From Brevibacillus sedimenti (GTDB lineage: Bacteria; Bacillota; Bacilli; Brevibacillales; Brevibacillaceae), in NCBI RefSeq assembly GCF_020923495.1, contig NZ_CP064048.1, positions 1,552,501 to 1,616,500 on the forward strand: a stretch of DNA of 64,000 bases, given 5' to 3'. Of this stretch, positions 45,931 through 54,343 are shown piece after piece (positions within the stretch are counted from its first letter, which is position 1; every line of letters starts with the position of its first letter). The position numbers and the translations under genes were made by a program. The notes under the pieces are model-generated. The model did not search any database, was not told where the DNA came from, and was given only the letters and a program-made list of their open reading frames with translations.

Positions 45931-46100
45931 AGACCGCAAGGCCTGCACATTCAACCGAAGGTGGAGATAAAGTACCTGGCGTGGAGTGATGGGTTCCCTG
46001 CCCGCGTCACATTTTGAAGCGGACATATCCACTTTAGTGCTGGTCTTCAAGAGAGCGAAAGGGCCCATCACCCATGCACTGCGGACTTTATCTACACGCT
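45931..46100 (+). repeat. Short repeat copy R1 between VWA genes 1 and 2
   Basis: Shares GGCCTGC-CATTC-AACCGAAG, CCCTGCCCGCGTC, TTTTG-AGCGGAC, GGGCCC and GCGGACTTT-TCTA with the long repeats R3 (56592-56957) and R4 (60021-60397), but lacks their central part. It is nearly identical to R2 (47561-47730), so it was duplicated with the lipoprotein gene. Confidence 0.75.
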
Positions 46101-46119
46101 ATAAGGAAGGTCGCTGTTT

Positions 46120-47541
46120 ATGAAGACAAAAGCGAATAAGCTTCTATCTGCTCTCCTGGTATGTTTGTTGGTCTTGTCAGCTTGCTCATCCGATCAGGAG
46201 AAACAAGCCGATTCCAACACGCCAGATGCCATCACGCACCAACCTGCTGCCGATCATCAGACAGGTGATTCAACAATTGCGGAAACGCCAAACAGCCGGG
46301 AGGAAAAAATACAGCTGCTCAAATCCATGATCCCGGAAGGCCTGACCAAGATCCCGGAGACAGCGGAGGAGTTTTACAACCAGCCGCCGGGACGTTTTGC
46401 CGGCGTCTCGTATGGCAAGCAAAGTGAGGAAATCAAAAAGGTACTGCGGCAATTCCCGAACATTGAAAACCCCGATGAAGAAATCATCCAACTGTACTAT
46501 CTTGCCCTCCTTGGGCTGTTTGCCGAAGATTACCCGGACCCGGAGGAAATCATCAACCAGATCAAGCTGTCCTCGTTTGGCAGCCCGGACATGGATGATC
46601 CGCGCTATCAGTTCAAGGAGCAGTACAACGTGATGATCGTGCTGGACGCAAGCGGCAGCATGGGCCATATGGCGGGGAGCAAGACGAGGATGGAAGCGGC
46701 CAAGGAAGCGATCCGCTCGTTTGCTGCCTCCCTGCCTGACGGTGCGCGAGTAGGGTTACGGGTCTACGGCCATGAGGGGACGGGATCGGAAGCAGATAAA
46801 GCGCGCTCCTGCAGCAAAAGCGATGTGATGTATCCCCTGCAGGCGTACGACAAGCAAAAGCTGGACAGTGCGCTCTCTCAGTTCAAGCCGGCGGGCTGGA
46901 CGCCGATTGCTCTCGCCCTGGAGCAGGCGCAGCAAGATTTGCAGGCGTACAAAGGAGAGAAGAGCACCAACATCATCTACCTGGTCAGCGACGGGATTGA
47001 GACGTGCGGCGGTGATCCGGTACAGGTGGCCAAACAGTTGGCGGACTCTGACGTGACACCGATTGTAAACGTCGTCGGCTTCGGAGCGGATGGAGAAGCG
47101 CAGCGCCAGCTCAAAGCGGTAGCAGAAGCGGCAAAAGGCCGCTATGTGCTGATTCAGGATCAAAAGGAATTGGAGAAGGAATTTGAGCAAGCTGAAGAGA
47201 TTGCCCGCAAGTGGTGGGAGTGGAAAAGAGGTTCCTCTCATGATGCTTTTTCCAAGTATCTTTTTCTAAAAGGGGATATTCTTCATTTTGGATTTACCTG
47301 GGATACAAAGAGAAAACGGGAAAACTATAATATCACCTCTGCCTTTTCATACATGAGTAGGGAAGTTTTAGACGAAAGTACCATTGCCAAACTGAAAGAG
47401 ATTCAAGAAACCCAAAACCAATTGAGCCAGCAGCAAGGAGATGAAATGAAGACGTTCCTTGAAAATTTGAACGACAAAACATACACAGAAGCCATTGACG
47501 CGATCAACCAGAAATATAACGCAAATGTAAAAGAAGAGTAG
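46120..47541 (+). CDS. VWA-domain lipoprotein 2 of the Tad locus
   Basis: A 473-residue paralogue of lipoprotein 1 with the same lipobox (LSAC), helical segment and MIDAS residues (DASGSMG at about 176). The middle is almost identical to copies 1, 3 and 4 at DNA level, whereas the N-terminal linker and the C-terminal coil (from about residue 365) differ, with ILHFGF...W and ASAINQKYN-like tails retained in outline. Its 5' end and upstream region match copy 3 very closely, marking a recent 1.63-kb tandem duplication. Confidence 0.88.
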   Translation: MKTKANKLLSALLVCLLVLSACSSDQEKQADSNTPDAITHQPAADHQTGDSTIAETPNSREEKIQLLKSMIPEGLTKIPETAEEFYNQPPGRFAGVSYGKQSEEIKKVLRQFPNIENPDEEIIQLYYLALLGLFAEDYPDPEEIINQIKLSSFGSPDMDDPRYQFKEQYNVMIVLDASGSMGHMAGSKTRMEAAKEAIRSFAASLPDGARVGLRVYGHEGTGSEADKARSCSKSDVMYPLQAYDKQKLDSALSQFKPAGWTPIALALEQAQQDLQAYKGEKSTNIIYLVSDGIETCGGDPVQVAKQLADSDVTPIVNVVGFGADGEAQRQLKAVAEAAKGRYVLIQDQKELEKEFEQAEEIARKWWEWKRGSSHDAFSKYLFLKGDILHFGFTWDTKRKRENYNITSAFSYMSREVLDESTIAKLKEIQETQNQLSQQQGDEMKTFLENLNDKTYTEAIDAINQKYNANVKEE

Positions 47542-47560
47542 CTGATTCCCCAGCGGTTGC

Positions 47561-47730
47561 AGACCGCAAGGCCTGCACATTCAACCGAAGGTGGAGATAA
47601 AGTACCTGGCGTGGAGTGATGGGTTCCCTGCCCGCGTCACATTTTGAAGCGGACAGATCCACCTCGGTGCTGGTCTGCAAGCGAGCGAAAGGGCCCATCA
47701 CCCATGCACTGCGGACTTTATCTACACGCT
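47561..47730 (+). repeat. Short repeat copy R2 between VWA genes 2 and 3
   Basis: Nearly identical to R1, exactly 1,630 bp downstream of it; a few substitutions (for example ACATATCCACTTTA versus ACAGATCCACCTCG). Confidence 0.78.
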
Positions 47731-47749
47731 ATAAGGAAGGTCGCTGTTT

Positions 47750-49174
47750 ATGAAGACAAAAGCGAATAAGCTTCTATCTGCTCTCCTGGTATGTTTGTTG
47801 GTCTTGTCAGCTTGCTCATCCGATCAGGAGAAACAAGCCGATTCCAACGCGCCAGACGATCCCACGCACCAACCTGCTGCGGATCATCAGACAGGAGAAT
47901 CAACAGTTACGGAAATGCCAAAAAGCCGGGAGGAAAAAATACAGCAGCTCAAATCCATGATCCCGGAAGGCCTGACAAAGCTCCCGGAGACAGCGGAGGA
48001 GTTTTACAAGCAGCAGCCGGGACGCTTTGCCGGTCTTGATTATGGCAAGCATCATAAGGAAATCGAAAAGGTACTGCAGCAATTCCCGAACATCGAAAAC
48101 CCGGATTCGGAAATCATGCAACTGTACTACTTCGCACTGCTCGGGCTGTTTGCCGAAGATTACCCGGAACCGGAGCAAATCATCAATCAGATCAAGCTGG
48201 CCTCGTTTGGCAGCCCGGACATGGATGATCCGCGCTATCAGTTCAAGGAGCAGTACAACGTGATGATCGTGCTGGACGCAAGCGGCAGCATGGGCCATAT
48301 GGCGGGGAGCAAGACGAGGATGGAAGCAGCCAAGGAAGCGATCCGTTCGTTTGCTGCCTCCCTGCCTGACGGTGCGCGGGTGGGACTGCGCGTCTACGGG
48401 CATGAGGGGACGGGATCGGAAGCAGATAAAGCGCGCTCCTGCCGCAAAAGCGATGTGATGTATCCCCTGCAGGCGTACGACAAGCAAAAGCTGGACAGTG
48501 CGCTCTCTCAGTTCAAGCCGGCGGGCTGGACGCCTATTGCTCTCGCCCTGGAGCAGGCGCAGCAAGATTTGCAGGCGTACAAAGGGGAGAGGAACACCAA
48601 CATCATCTACCTGGTCAGCGACGGGATTGAGACGTGCGGCGGCGATCCGGTACAGGTGGCCAAACAGTTGGCTGACTCTGACGTGACGCCGATCGTAAAC
48701 GTCGTCGGCTTTGGAGTGGATGGCGAAGCACAGCGCCAGCTCAAAGCGGTGGCAGAAGCGGCAAAAGGCCGTTATGTGCTGATCCAGGATCAAAAGGAAC
48801 TGGAAAAGGAATTTGAGAAGGCCAAAGAGATTGCCCGCAAGTGGAGGAAGTGGAAAAGTGGCGCCTCTCATGATGCCTTTTCCAAGCATCTTTTTCAAGG
48901 ATTGGAGATTCTTCATTTTGGATTTGACTGGGGAAAAAAGGGAAGTCGGGAAAGCTATAATATCACCGCTGCCTTATCATACATGAATAGGGAAGTTTTA
49001 GATAAAAACACCATTGCCAAACTGGAAGAGATCAAAAATAAACAAGACAAATTGATTCAGGAGAGACGAAACGAATTGGAGACGTTCCTTGAAAGTTTGA
49101 ACGACAAAACATACACAGAAGCCATTGACGCGATCAACCAGAAATATAACGCAAATGTAAAAGAAAAGAACTGA
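47750..49174 (+). CDS. VWA-domain lipoprotein 3 of the Tad locus
   Basis: A 474-residue paralogue with the same domain order, lipobox and MIDAS motif. The helical segment differs more from copies 1 and 2 (GLDYGKHHKEIEKVLQQF; SEIMQLYYFALLGLF), while the VWA core again is almost identical. The stop codon overlaps an in-frame ATG of the next reading frame, though that gene more likely starts at GTG 49195. Confidence 0.88.
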   Translation: MKTKANKLLSALLVCLLVLSACSSDQEKQADSNAPDDPTHQPAADHQTGESTVTEMPKSREEKIQQLKSMIPEGLTKLPETAEEFYKQQPGRFAGLDYGKHHKEIEKVLQQFPNIENPDSEIMQLYYFALLGLFAEDYPEPEQIINQIKLASFGSPDMDDPRYQFKEQYNVMIVLDASGSMGHMAGSKTRMEAAKEAIRSFAASLPDGARVGLRVYGHEGTGSEADKARSCRKSDVMYPLQAYDKQKLDSALSQFKPAGWTPIALALEQAQQDLQAYKGERNTNIIYLVSDGIETCGGDPVQVAKQLADSDVTPIVNVVGFGVDGEAQRQLKAVAEAAKGRYVLIQDQKELEKEFEKAKEIARKWRKWKSGASHDAFSKHLFQGLEILHFGFDWGKKGSRESYNITAALSYMNREVLDKNTIAKLEEIKNKQDKLIQERRNELETFLESLNDKTYTEAIDAINQKYNANVKEKN

Positions 49175-49194
49175 TGCAAGGAGGAGCAAAGTTT

Positions 49195-50349
49195 GTGAGG
49201 AGTAGAGGAAGAAGAGCCTGGTTCGCTGGTATCTTCGCCTTGTTGATTCTGTTGATGAATGTATTCCCAGTGGTTGCAGTGGCGCGGCCGTACGTACCAA
49301 ACCTGGGAGGGGGAACGTATGATGTTCCCAAACTGCCAGTTCCCGATTTGCAGGCTCCCCAATGGGACGTGCCAAAATTGGAAGCACCGCAATGGGACGT
49401 GCCGCAACTGGACGTACCGAAATTGGAAGCACCGCATTGGGATGTTCCGCAATTAGACGTACCGAAATTGGAAGCACCTCGATGGGACGTACCGCAACTG
49501 GACGTGCCGAAATTGGAAGCACCTCGATGGGACGTACCTGACTTGCAGCCGCGAAACGGCACAGTACCCACATTGAAGCCTCCTACCATGGATGTGCCAG
49601 ATCTCCGCCCGCCTAACATCAGCGTGCCTGACCTAACGCCCCACAGTCTGAAGCAGGACGGGCGGTCAGCTAAACCCCAGCCCTTTACCGAGACATTAGC
49701 ATACAAGTTGGCGGAGTTGTCCTACAAGGAGATCATTGGCGGGACTCTCAACTATTCCAAAGAACTAGTGGAAAGAGGAACGGTAACGGCTGGGCAGGCA
49801 GGAGCCAGCTATGGCAAAGTTTTATTCAGAGTTGGCGTAAAAGGACTTGATATCGCCCTCCAGGATACACCGTATAGCGATCTGCCTGGACTCACGTTGG
49901 ATGGTCTGGATGCCAAAGGGGCGTATGACAGTTACAAATTTGTTTTTCAAAGATATGCACCCGCTAATGCTGGTACTGTACGAGTGCCTGGCGTTGTAAC
50001 TGGCTTAAACGTCGCTGTTGCAGCAATCAGTTTGCCATTTGACTTCTTTAACATGGTCGGCCAATTTAGGCAGGCGTACGATCCCGATTTGGGTGAGGAA
50101 AAACAGAATGAGAAGTTTGTGGACGGGATAGGCAACCTGGGAAGCACATTGATGGACATAGGGGTGATCACCTCCACTATTCCTGGATGGCAGGCAATAG
50201 CATTTGCATGTGTCGCGACAGGGTTCGTACTCTGGGCAGGAGCCCGATTGGTGAAATGGTACAACAAAGCCTCGGGAGGAGCGCTGTCAAAACGCATCAG
50301 CTCGGTTCGCAAAGGTATTGGCAAGGTACTTGGATGGTTTTCCTCTTAA
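49195..50349 (+). CDS. Secreted repeat protein with Val-Pro-Leu repeats and C-terminal membrane segments
   Basis: About 384 residues from GTG 49195, eight bases after AAGGAGGAG. A basic signal peptide (GRRAWFAGIFALLILLMNVF) ends near VAVA. Residues about 35-150 are low-complexity, built on xVPxL, including three exact-length 15-residue units DVPQLDVPKLEAPxW (45-bp DNA repeats at 49396, 49441, 49486) plus partial units. The rest (about 165-384) has no family I recognise; two hydrophobic segments (VVTGLNVAVAAISLPFDF; AIAFACVATGFVLWAGA) and a basic tail are visible. A surface spacer or stalk made with the VWA lipoproteins is a guess. Confidence 0.75.
   Translation: MRSRGRRAWFAGIFALLILLMNVFPVVAVARPYVPNLGGGTYDVPKLPVPDLQAPQWDVPKLEAPQWDVPQLDVPKLEAPHWDVPQLDVPKLEAPRWDVPQLDVPKLEAPRWDVPDLQPRNGTVPTLKPPTMDVPDLRPPNISVPDLTPHSLKQDGRSAKPQPFTETLAYKLAELSYKEIIGGTLNYSKELVERGTVTAGQAGASYGKVLFRVGVKGLDIALQDTPYSDLPGLTLDGLDAKGAYDSYKFVFQRYAPANAGTVRVPGVVTGLNVAVAAISLPFDFFNMVGQFRQAYDPDLGEEKQNEKFVDGIGNLGSTLMDIGVITSTIPGWQAIAFACVATGFVLWAGARLVKWYNKASGGALSKRISSVRKGIGKVLGWFSS
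49366..49530 (+). repeat. 45-bp tandem repeats inside the secreted repeat protein
   Basis: Three 45-bp units at 49396-49440, 49441-49485 and 49486-49530, preceded by a 30-bp partial unit at 49366-49395. Each encodes DVPQLDVPKLEAP-x-W. Near identity of the units points to recent expansion or active recombination. Confidence 0.9.
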
Positions 50350-50491
50350 CGGAGGAAGCGGCACTGCTCAATGACCGATGTAAAAAATGAAACAAGCTTT
50401 TGAAGAGAAAAACAGGGAGATTATGCAGTCTGAAGTTTTTGACACTCTGCGCAATCCCTGAGCGGACAGGAACACAAGGAGGTGCAGATCA

Positions 50492-51198
50492 ATGAATCCG
50501 CTGAAAGAAAGCATACGCTTTTACGCGCGACATATCGAAGCGCTGCTGCTTCTGTCGGGTGTGATTCTGCTGCCGTTTTTGCTGGTTCATAATGTTACGA
50601 TCAATTACGTCAGTTTTCTGGCTGCGCTGGCCGGAGCCCCGGTCGTGTCCAGTTTTTACAACTTATTTCTGATGCTTGTGTTTTTGACCGTTGTGCAGAT
50701 TGTGTTTGTCCAATACGTGAAAAGCCAACTGGAGGGGAGGAACGGCCGCTTCGCCATGCGTTCCGTACCTTCTTTGAGAACGGCTTCTCCGTGTTTCTGT
50801 TCGGGATCGTCTATGCGCTGGCAGTGTGTCTGGGGATGGTGCTGTTTGTCGTGCCGGGGGTGGTTCTCTTGATCCTGTTTTGCCTTACGCCGTTTCTGGT
50901 CGTGCTGAAAAAGAGATCCCCCTGGAAATGCATGCGTTCCTCCTTTGAACTGGCAAAGCGGCATTTTGTGCCGCTTCTCGGCCTGATTCTGCTGGCAAGT
51001 GCCGTCCAGTGGCTGATCAGCATGGCCGGGTTTGCCTCCGTCATCTACATTACGACCAGTTTTGGGGCGGTCTGGTTTACGCAGCTTTTGCTCAACGTGA
51101 TCGTATTCCCGCTGATCACCGTAATTTTCACCATGTATACCCATCAATGGATCAGCGAACCAAGCGAGGTAAAAGGGTTGGAACCAGTGGAAGGCTAG
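50492..51198 (+). pseudogene. Polytopic membrane protein of the Tad locus, one-base frameshift
   Basis: Two frames together encode about 235 residues and six hydrophobic segments. The first frame (from ATG 50492, after AGGAGGTG) gives three segments up to FVQYVKSQLEG; the second (about 50740-51198) continues HAFRTFFENGFSVFLFGIVY with three or more spans. Adding one G to the GGGG run near 50737 joins them as LEGEERPLRHAFRTFF and gives 708 nt. The pattern resembles uncharacterised DUF975-like or YciC-like membrane proteins, but I cannot place it firmly. Confidence 0.7.
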
Positions 51199-51227
51199 CA
51201 TCAATTAGGTGAAAGGAGCGAAATGTC

Positions 51228-51407
51228 GTGTCGCAGCGGTTTTGGAACATTGCAGGAGTCATCATGTATGGTGTCATGCTGCCGCTTTCTTGTCTCTTTA
51301 TCGTATTGGGGGAGCCGATTCCATTCGCGCTCTTTGCAATCTGGATAACCTTTCCATTTATTGAACAGTCGGCTATGGAGCAGCTTCGCCGAAAAAATGC
51401 GCAGTGA
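51228..51407 (+). CDS. Small membrane protein (59 residues)
   Basis: From GTG 51228, nine bases after GAAAGGAG: MSQRFWNIAGVIMYGVMLPL, then a second hydrophobic stretch (IPFALFAIWITFPF) and a charged tail ending QLRRKNAQ. Two membrane spans are likely. It lies between the frameshifted membrane gene and another small gene of the Tad locus, with good ribosome sites throughout. Function unknown. Confidence 0.6.
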   Translation: MSQRFWNIAGVIMYGVMLPLSCLFIVLGEPIPFALFAIWITFPFIEQSAMEQLRRKNAQ

Positions 51408-51443
51408 TAATGCTCCAATCATTGCGGAGGGAAGGTGTGTAAC

Positions 51444-51644
51444 ATGTCCAAGTCGGTACAAAACTGGCAGCGTTTTTGGAAGTTCATGGTGATCTACTTT
51501 TATGCCTTAATCGTTCCCGCCACTGCTTTGATGGCGATTATCCGGAAAGAATTTCCCCTTGATTTGCTCATTCTTGCGGCTGTGTTGCCGTTTATCAAGC
51601 GAAATCACCTGAATCTCGTCAAAAAGAAACATGCGACAAACTAG
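51444..51644 (+). CDS. Small membrane protein (66 residues)
   Basis: ATG 51444 follows GGAGGGAAGGTG. The protein starts MSKSVQNWQRFWKFMVIYFY, has two hydrophobic segments (FMVIYFYALIVPATALMAII; LDLLILAAVLPFI) and a basic tail. It resembles the preceding 59-residue protein in plan but not obviously in sequence. Function unknown; it may be an accessory of the pilus or lipoprotein system. Confidence 0.6.
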   Translation: MSKSVQNWQRFWKFMVIYFYALIVPATALMAIIRKEFPLDLLILAAVLPFIKRNHLNLVKKKHATN

Positions 51645-51730
51645 ATTCGCCAACGACTGAAACGGTGTGATCAAGGGAAGAGGGGAGCGGACTGCTGATT
51701 GATTTTTGCGAAAAAAGGAAGGTTTCGGCT

Positions 51731-53152
51731 ATGAAGGCACACGCGAATAAGCTGCTCTCTGCCCTCCTGGCGTGTTTGCTTGTCTTGTCAGCCTGCTCAT
51801 CCGATCAGGAGAAACCAGCTGATCCCAAAACGTCAGGTGCCCCCACGCACCATTCTGCTGCGGATCATCAGACAGGGGAATCTACAGTGGACACGCCAAA
51901 AAGCCGAGAGGAAAAAATACAGCTGCTAAAATCCATGATCCCGGAAGGCCTGACCAAACTCCCGGAGACAGCGGAGGAGTTTTACAAGCTGCCGCCGGGA
52001 CGCTTTGCCGGAGTCCCGTATGGCCATCAAAGTGAGGAAATCAAAAAGGTACTGCGGCAATTCCCGAACATCGAGAACCCCGATGCAGAAATACTCGAAT
52101 TGTACTACCTCGCGCTGCTCGGGCTGTTTGCCGAAGATTATCCGGAACCGGAGCAAATCATCAATCAGATCAAGCTGGCCTCGTTTGGCAGTCCGGACAT
52201 GGATGATCCGCGCTATCAGTTCAAGGAGCAGTACAACGTGATGATCGTGCTGGACGCAAGCGGCAGCATGGGCCATATGGCGGGGAGCAAGACGAGGATG
52301 GAAGCGGCCGAGGAAGCGATCCGTTCGTTTGCCGCTTCCCTGCCGGACGGTGCGCGGGTGGGACTGCGCGTCTACGGGCATGAGGGGACGGGATCGGAAG
52401 CAGACAAAGCGCGCTCCTGCAGCAAAAGCGATGTGATGTATCCCCTGCAGGCGTACGACAAACAAAAGCTGGACAGTGCGCTGGCACAGTTCAAGCCGGC
52501 GGGCTGGACGCCGATTGCTCTCGCCCTGGAGCAGGCGCAGCAAGATTTGCAGGCGTACAAAGGGGAGAAGAACACCAACATCATCTACCTGGTCAGTGAC
52601 GGGATTGAGACGTGCGGCGGCGATCCGGTACAGGTGGCCAAACAGTTGGCAGACTCTGACGTGACGCCGATCGTAAACGTTGTTGGCTTCGGAGTGGATG
52701 GAGAAGCACAGCGCCAGCTCAAAGCGGTGGCGGAAGCGGCAAAAGGCCGTTATGTGCTGATCCAGGATCAAAAGGAACTGGAGGAGGAATTTGAGCAAGC
52801 CAAAGAGATTGCCCGCAAGTGGAGGAAGTGGAAAATTGGCGCATCTGATGATTCCTTATCAAAATATATTTCTCAAAAAAGGGAGGTTCTTAATTTTTCA
52901 ATACACTGGAAAAATATGGGGATACAGGAAAGCAATAATTTTTCCTCTGCCCTTATAGACATGAAAAAGAAAGAGATATTGGATAAAAGAACCATTTCCA
53001 AACTGGATGAGATGGAAAAAGCACAGTACAAATTGATTCGGCAGCGAGGAGACGAATTGGAGACGTTCCTTAGAAATTTGAACGTGAAAACATACAAAGA
53101 AGCCATTGAGGCGATCAACCAGCAGTACAGCAAAAACGTGCAGGCACAGTAA
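51731..53152 (+). CDS. VWA-domain lipoprotein 4 of the Tad locus
   Basis: A 473-residue paralogue with lipobox LSAC, helical segment and MIDAS core nearly identical to copies 1-3. Its 5' end and upstream ribosome site match copy 1, not its nearer neighbours 2 and 3. The C-terminal coil (after KWRKWKIGASDD) is the most diverged of the four (EVLNFSIHWKN; ending QYSKNVQAQ). It sits after the small membrane genes and before tadE, so the paralogues are not simply one tandem array. Confidence 0.88.
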   Translation: MKAHANKLLSALLACLLVLSACSSDQEKPADPKTSGAPTHHSAADHQTGESTVDTPKSREEKIQLLKSMIPEGLTKLPETAEEFYKLPPGRFAGVPYGHQSEEIKKVLRQFPNIENPDAEILELYYLALLGLFAEDYPEPEQIINQIKLASFGSPDMDDPRYQFKEQYNVMIVLDASGSMGHMAGSKTRMEAAEEAIRSFAASLPDGARVGLRVYGHEGTGSEADKARSCSKSDVMYPLQAYDKQKLDSALAQFKPAGWTPIALALEQAQQDLQAYKGEKNTNIIYLVSDGIETCGGDPVQVAKQLADSDVTPIVNVVGFGVDGEAQRQLKAVAEAAKGRYVLIQDQKELEEEFEQAKEIARKWRKWKIGASDDSLSKYISQKREVLNFSIHWKNMGIQESNNFSSALIDMKKKEILDKRTISKLDEMEKAQYKLIRQRGDELETFLRNLNVKTYKEAIEAINQQYSKNVQAQ

Positions 53153-53215
53153 CAAATCGACGGGAGAAAAAAGGTGTGCGAAGGCAGTAGCCAGCAAACG
53201 GAGGTGACATTACAA

Positions 53216-53629
53216 ATGAGGAAATCAATCCGCTGTCTGAACAATGTAAAAGGCTCTGTCACCGTGGAGTTTCTCGGGATTTTGCCGCTTGTCTTTCTCA
53301 TTCTGCTGATTCTCTGGCAGTTTTTAACCGGTGTCTACGCCGTCATCATCGCCCAGTCGGCTGCAAATGAGGCGGCCAAAGTATATGCTGTCACGAGAAA
53401 TACAAACGAGGCGATGAGCGCAGCGGAGCGAATTGTACGTTCTGCTGGAGGGGGCATTTCCTATGACAGCGGCGATTCACACATTTCCGATGAAGGCAGC
53501 TACTTTACGGCGAGAATCGGTGTCAATCTCGACCTGTTTTTCATTCCTGACGTAATCAAACAGCACATGGCGGAGAAAGACAAAGTCATTTCGCTTGGCC
53601 GCGAGGTACGGGGACGGGTGGTTCATTGA
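53216..53629 (+). CDS. tadE: TadE-like pseudopilin
   Basis: About 137 residues. A prepilin peptidase site is visible: leader ending NNVKG, then SVTVEFLGILPLVFLILLIL with Glu at +5, the TadE arrangement. The remainder is a short outer domain. GGAGGTGA at 53201-53208 selects ATG 53216. TadE-type minor pilins are needed for pilus assembly. Its stop is directly followed by the start of the TadE/G-like gene. Confidence 0.85.
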   Translation: MRKSIRCLNNVKGSVTVEFLGILPLVFLILLILWQFLTGVYAVIIAQSAANEAAKVYAVTRNTNEAMSAAERIVRSAGGGISYDSGDSHISDEGSYFTARIGVNLDLFFIPDVIKQHMAEKDKVISLGREVRGRVVH

Positions 53630-54295
53630 ATGGAACAGGTGAAACAGCTGCTTGGCAACCAACGGGGTAATATGACTGTTTTTGTTCTGACGATTTTTTT
53701 CTTTTTGTCTCTTGTCATGTTCACGCTGCTTTTCAACATGTCCACGATCTTTGTGGACAAGGAAGTGGCAGCCAACAGCGCGCAGCAGGCGAGCATCGCA
53801 GCCGTGCAAATCATTTACGAAGAGGCGGAGGAAGCCATCCGTGAATACGACAGTTCCATAGCTGGCATGCTGGACCCGGACTTTATCATGGTGAAAGTCG
53901 ATTTGGAAACGATGCGGCTGCGCAGCATTCATCCTGATTGGTCGGAAAGCGAGGTCCGCTACCGTGCCATTGATAACGTGCTGCTTTCACATGTACCGGC
54001 AAATGGTGTGCTGTATGGTTATCTCTATCAAGGTTTGGAGTCTGCACAACGGAAAATTCGCGAAGCAGCAGGAGAAATTTTGCAAGCCAACGGTGCGACG
54101 CGCAGCGGATCGGTCGTCACCATGTTTGACAGCGACATGCGGATTGAGGTGGAGACATCGGTCCGGTACCAGAGCGATACTTTTGGATTGGCATTTCTAA
54201 ACACGGTTACGGAAAAGGTGAAGCAGACGGCGAAAAGCAGGCGGATCGCTTTTGCCGAAGTAATGGGATGGGGCGGAAAACGCATCACCTTGTAA
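53630..54295 (+). CDS. TadE/TadG-like minor pilus protein
   Basis: A 221-residue protein with an N-terminal NQRGNMTVFVLTIFFFLSLV segment like the TadG/Tad putative pilin family, followed by an outer domain. The +5 Glu of prepilin peptidase substrates is replaced by Phe, so processing is doubtful. It lacks a VWA domain; in Gram-negative TadG the VWA domain is on the same chain, whereas here it seems to be supplied by the separate lipoproteins on either side. Confidence 0.72.
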   Translation: MEQVKQLLGNQRGNMTVFVLTIFFFLSLVMFTLLFNMSTIFVDKEVAANSAQQASIAAVQIIYEEAEEAIREYDSSIAGMLDPDFIMVKVDLETMRLRSIHPDWSESEVRYRAIDNVLLSHVPANGVLYGYLYQGLESAQRKIREAAGEILQANGATRSGSVVTMFDSDMRIEVETSVRYQSDTFGLAFLNTVTEKVKQTAKSRRIAFAEVMGWGGKRITL

Positions 54296-54343
54296 GCATG
54301 ACGACACAGCAGACTTACAAAAGCCGGGGAGGAGAATCACTAC

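Noticed and set aside
49366-49530. CRISPR-like regular repeats
   Set aside because: The 45-bp units are contiguous, without spacers, and are in frame with a protein whose repeat they encode.
53630-54295. TadG with its own VWA domain
   Set aside because: The protein is only 221 residues and has no DxSxS MIDAS motif; the VWA motifs are in the separate lipoproteins.
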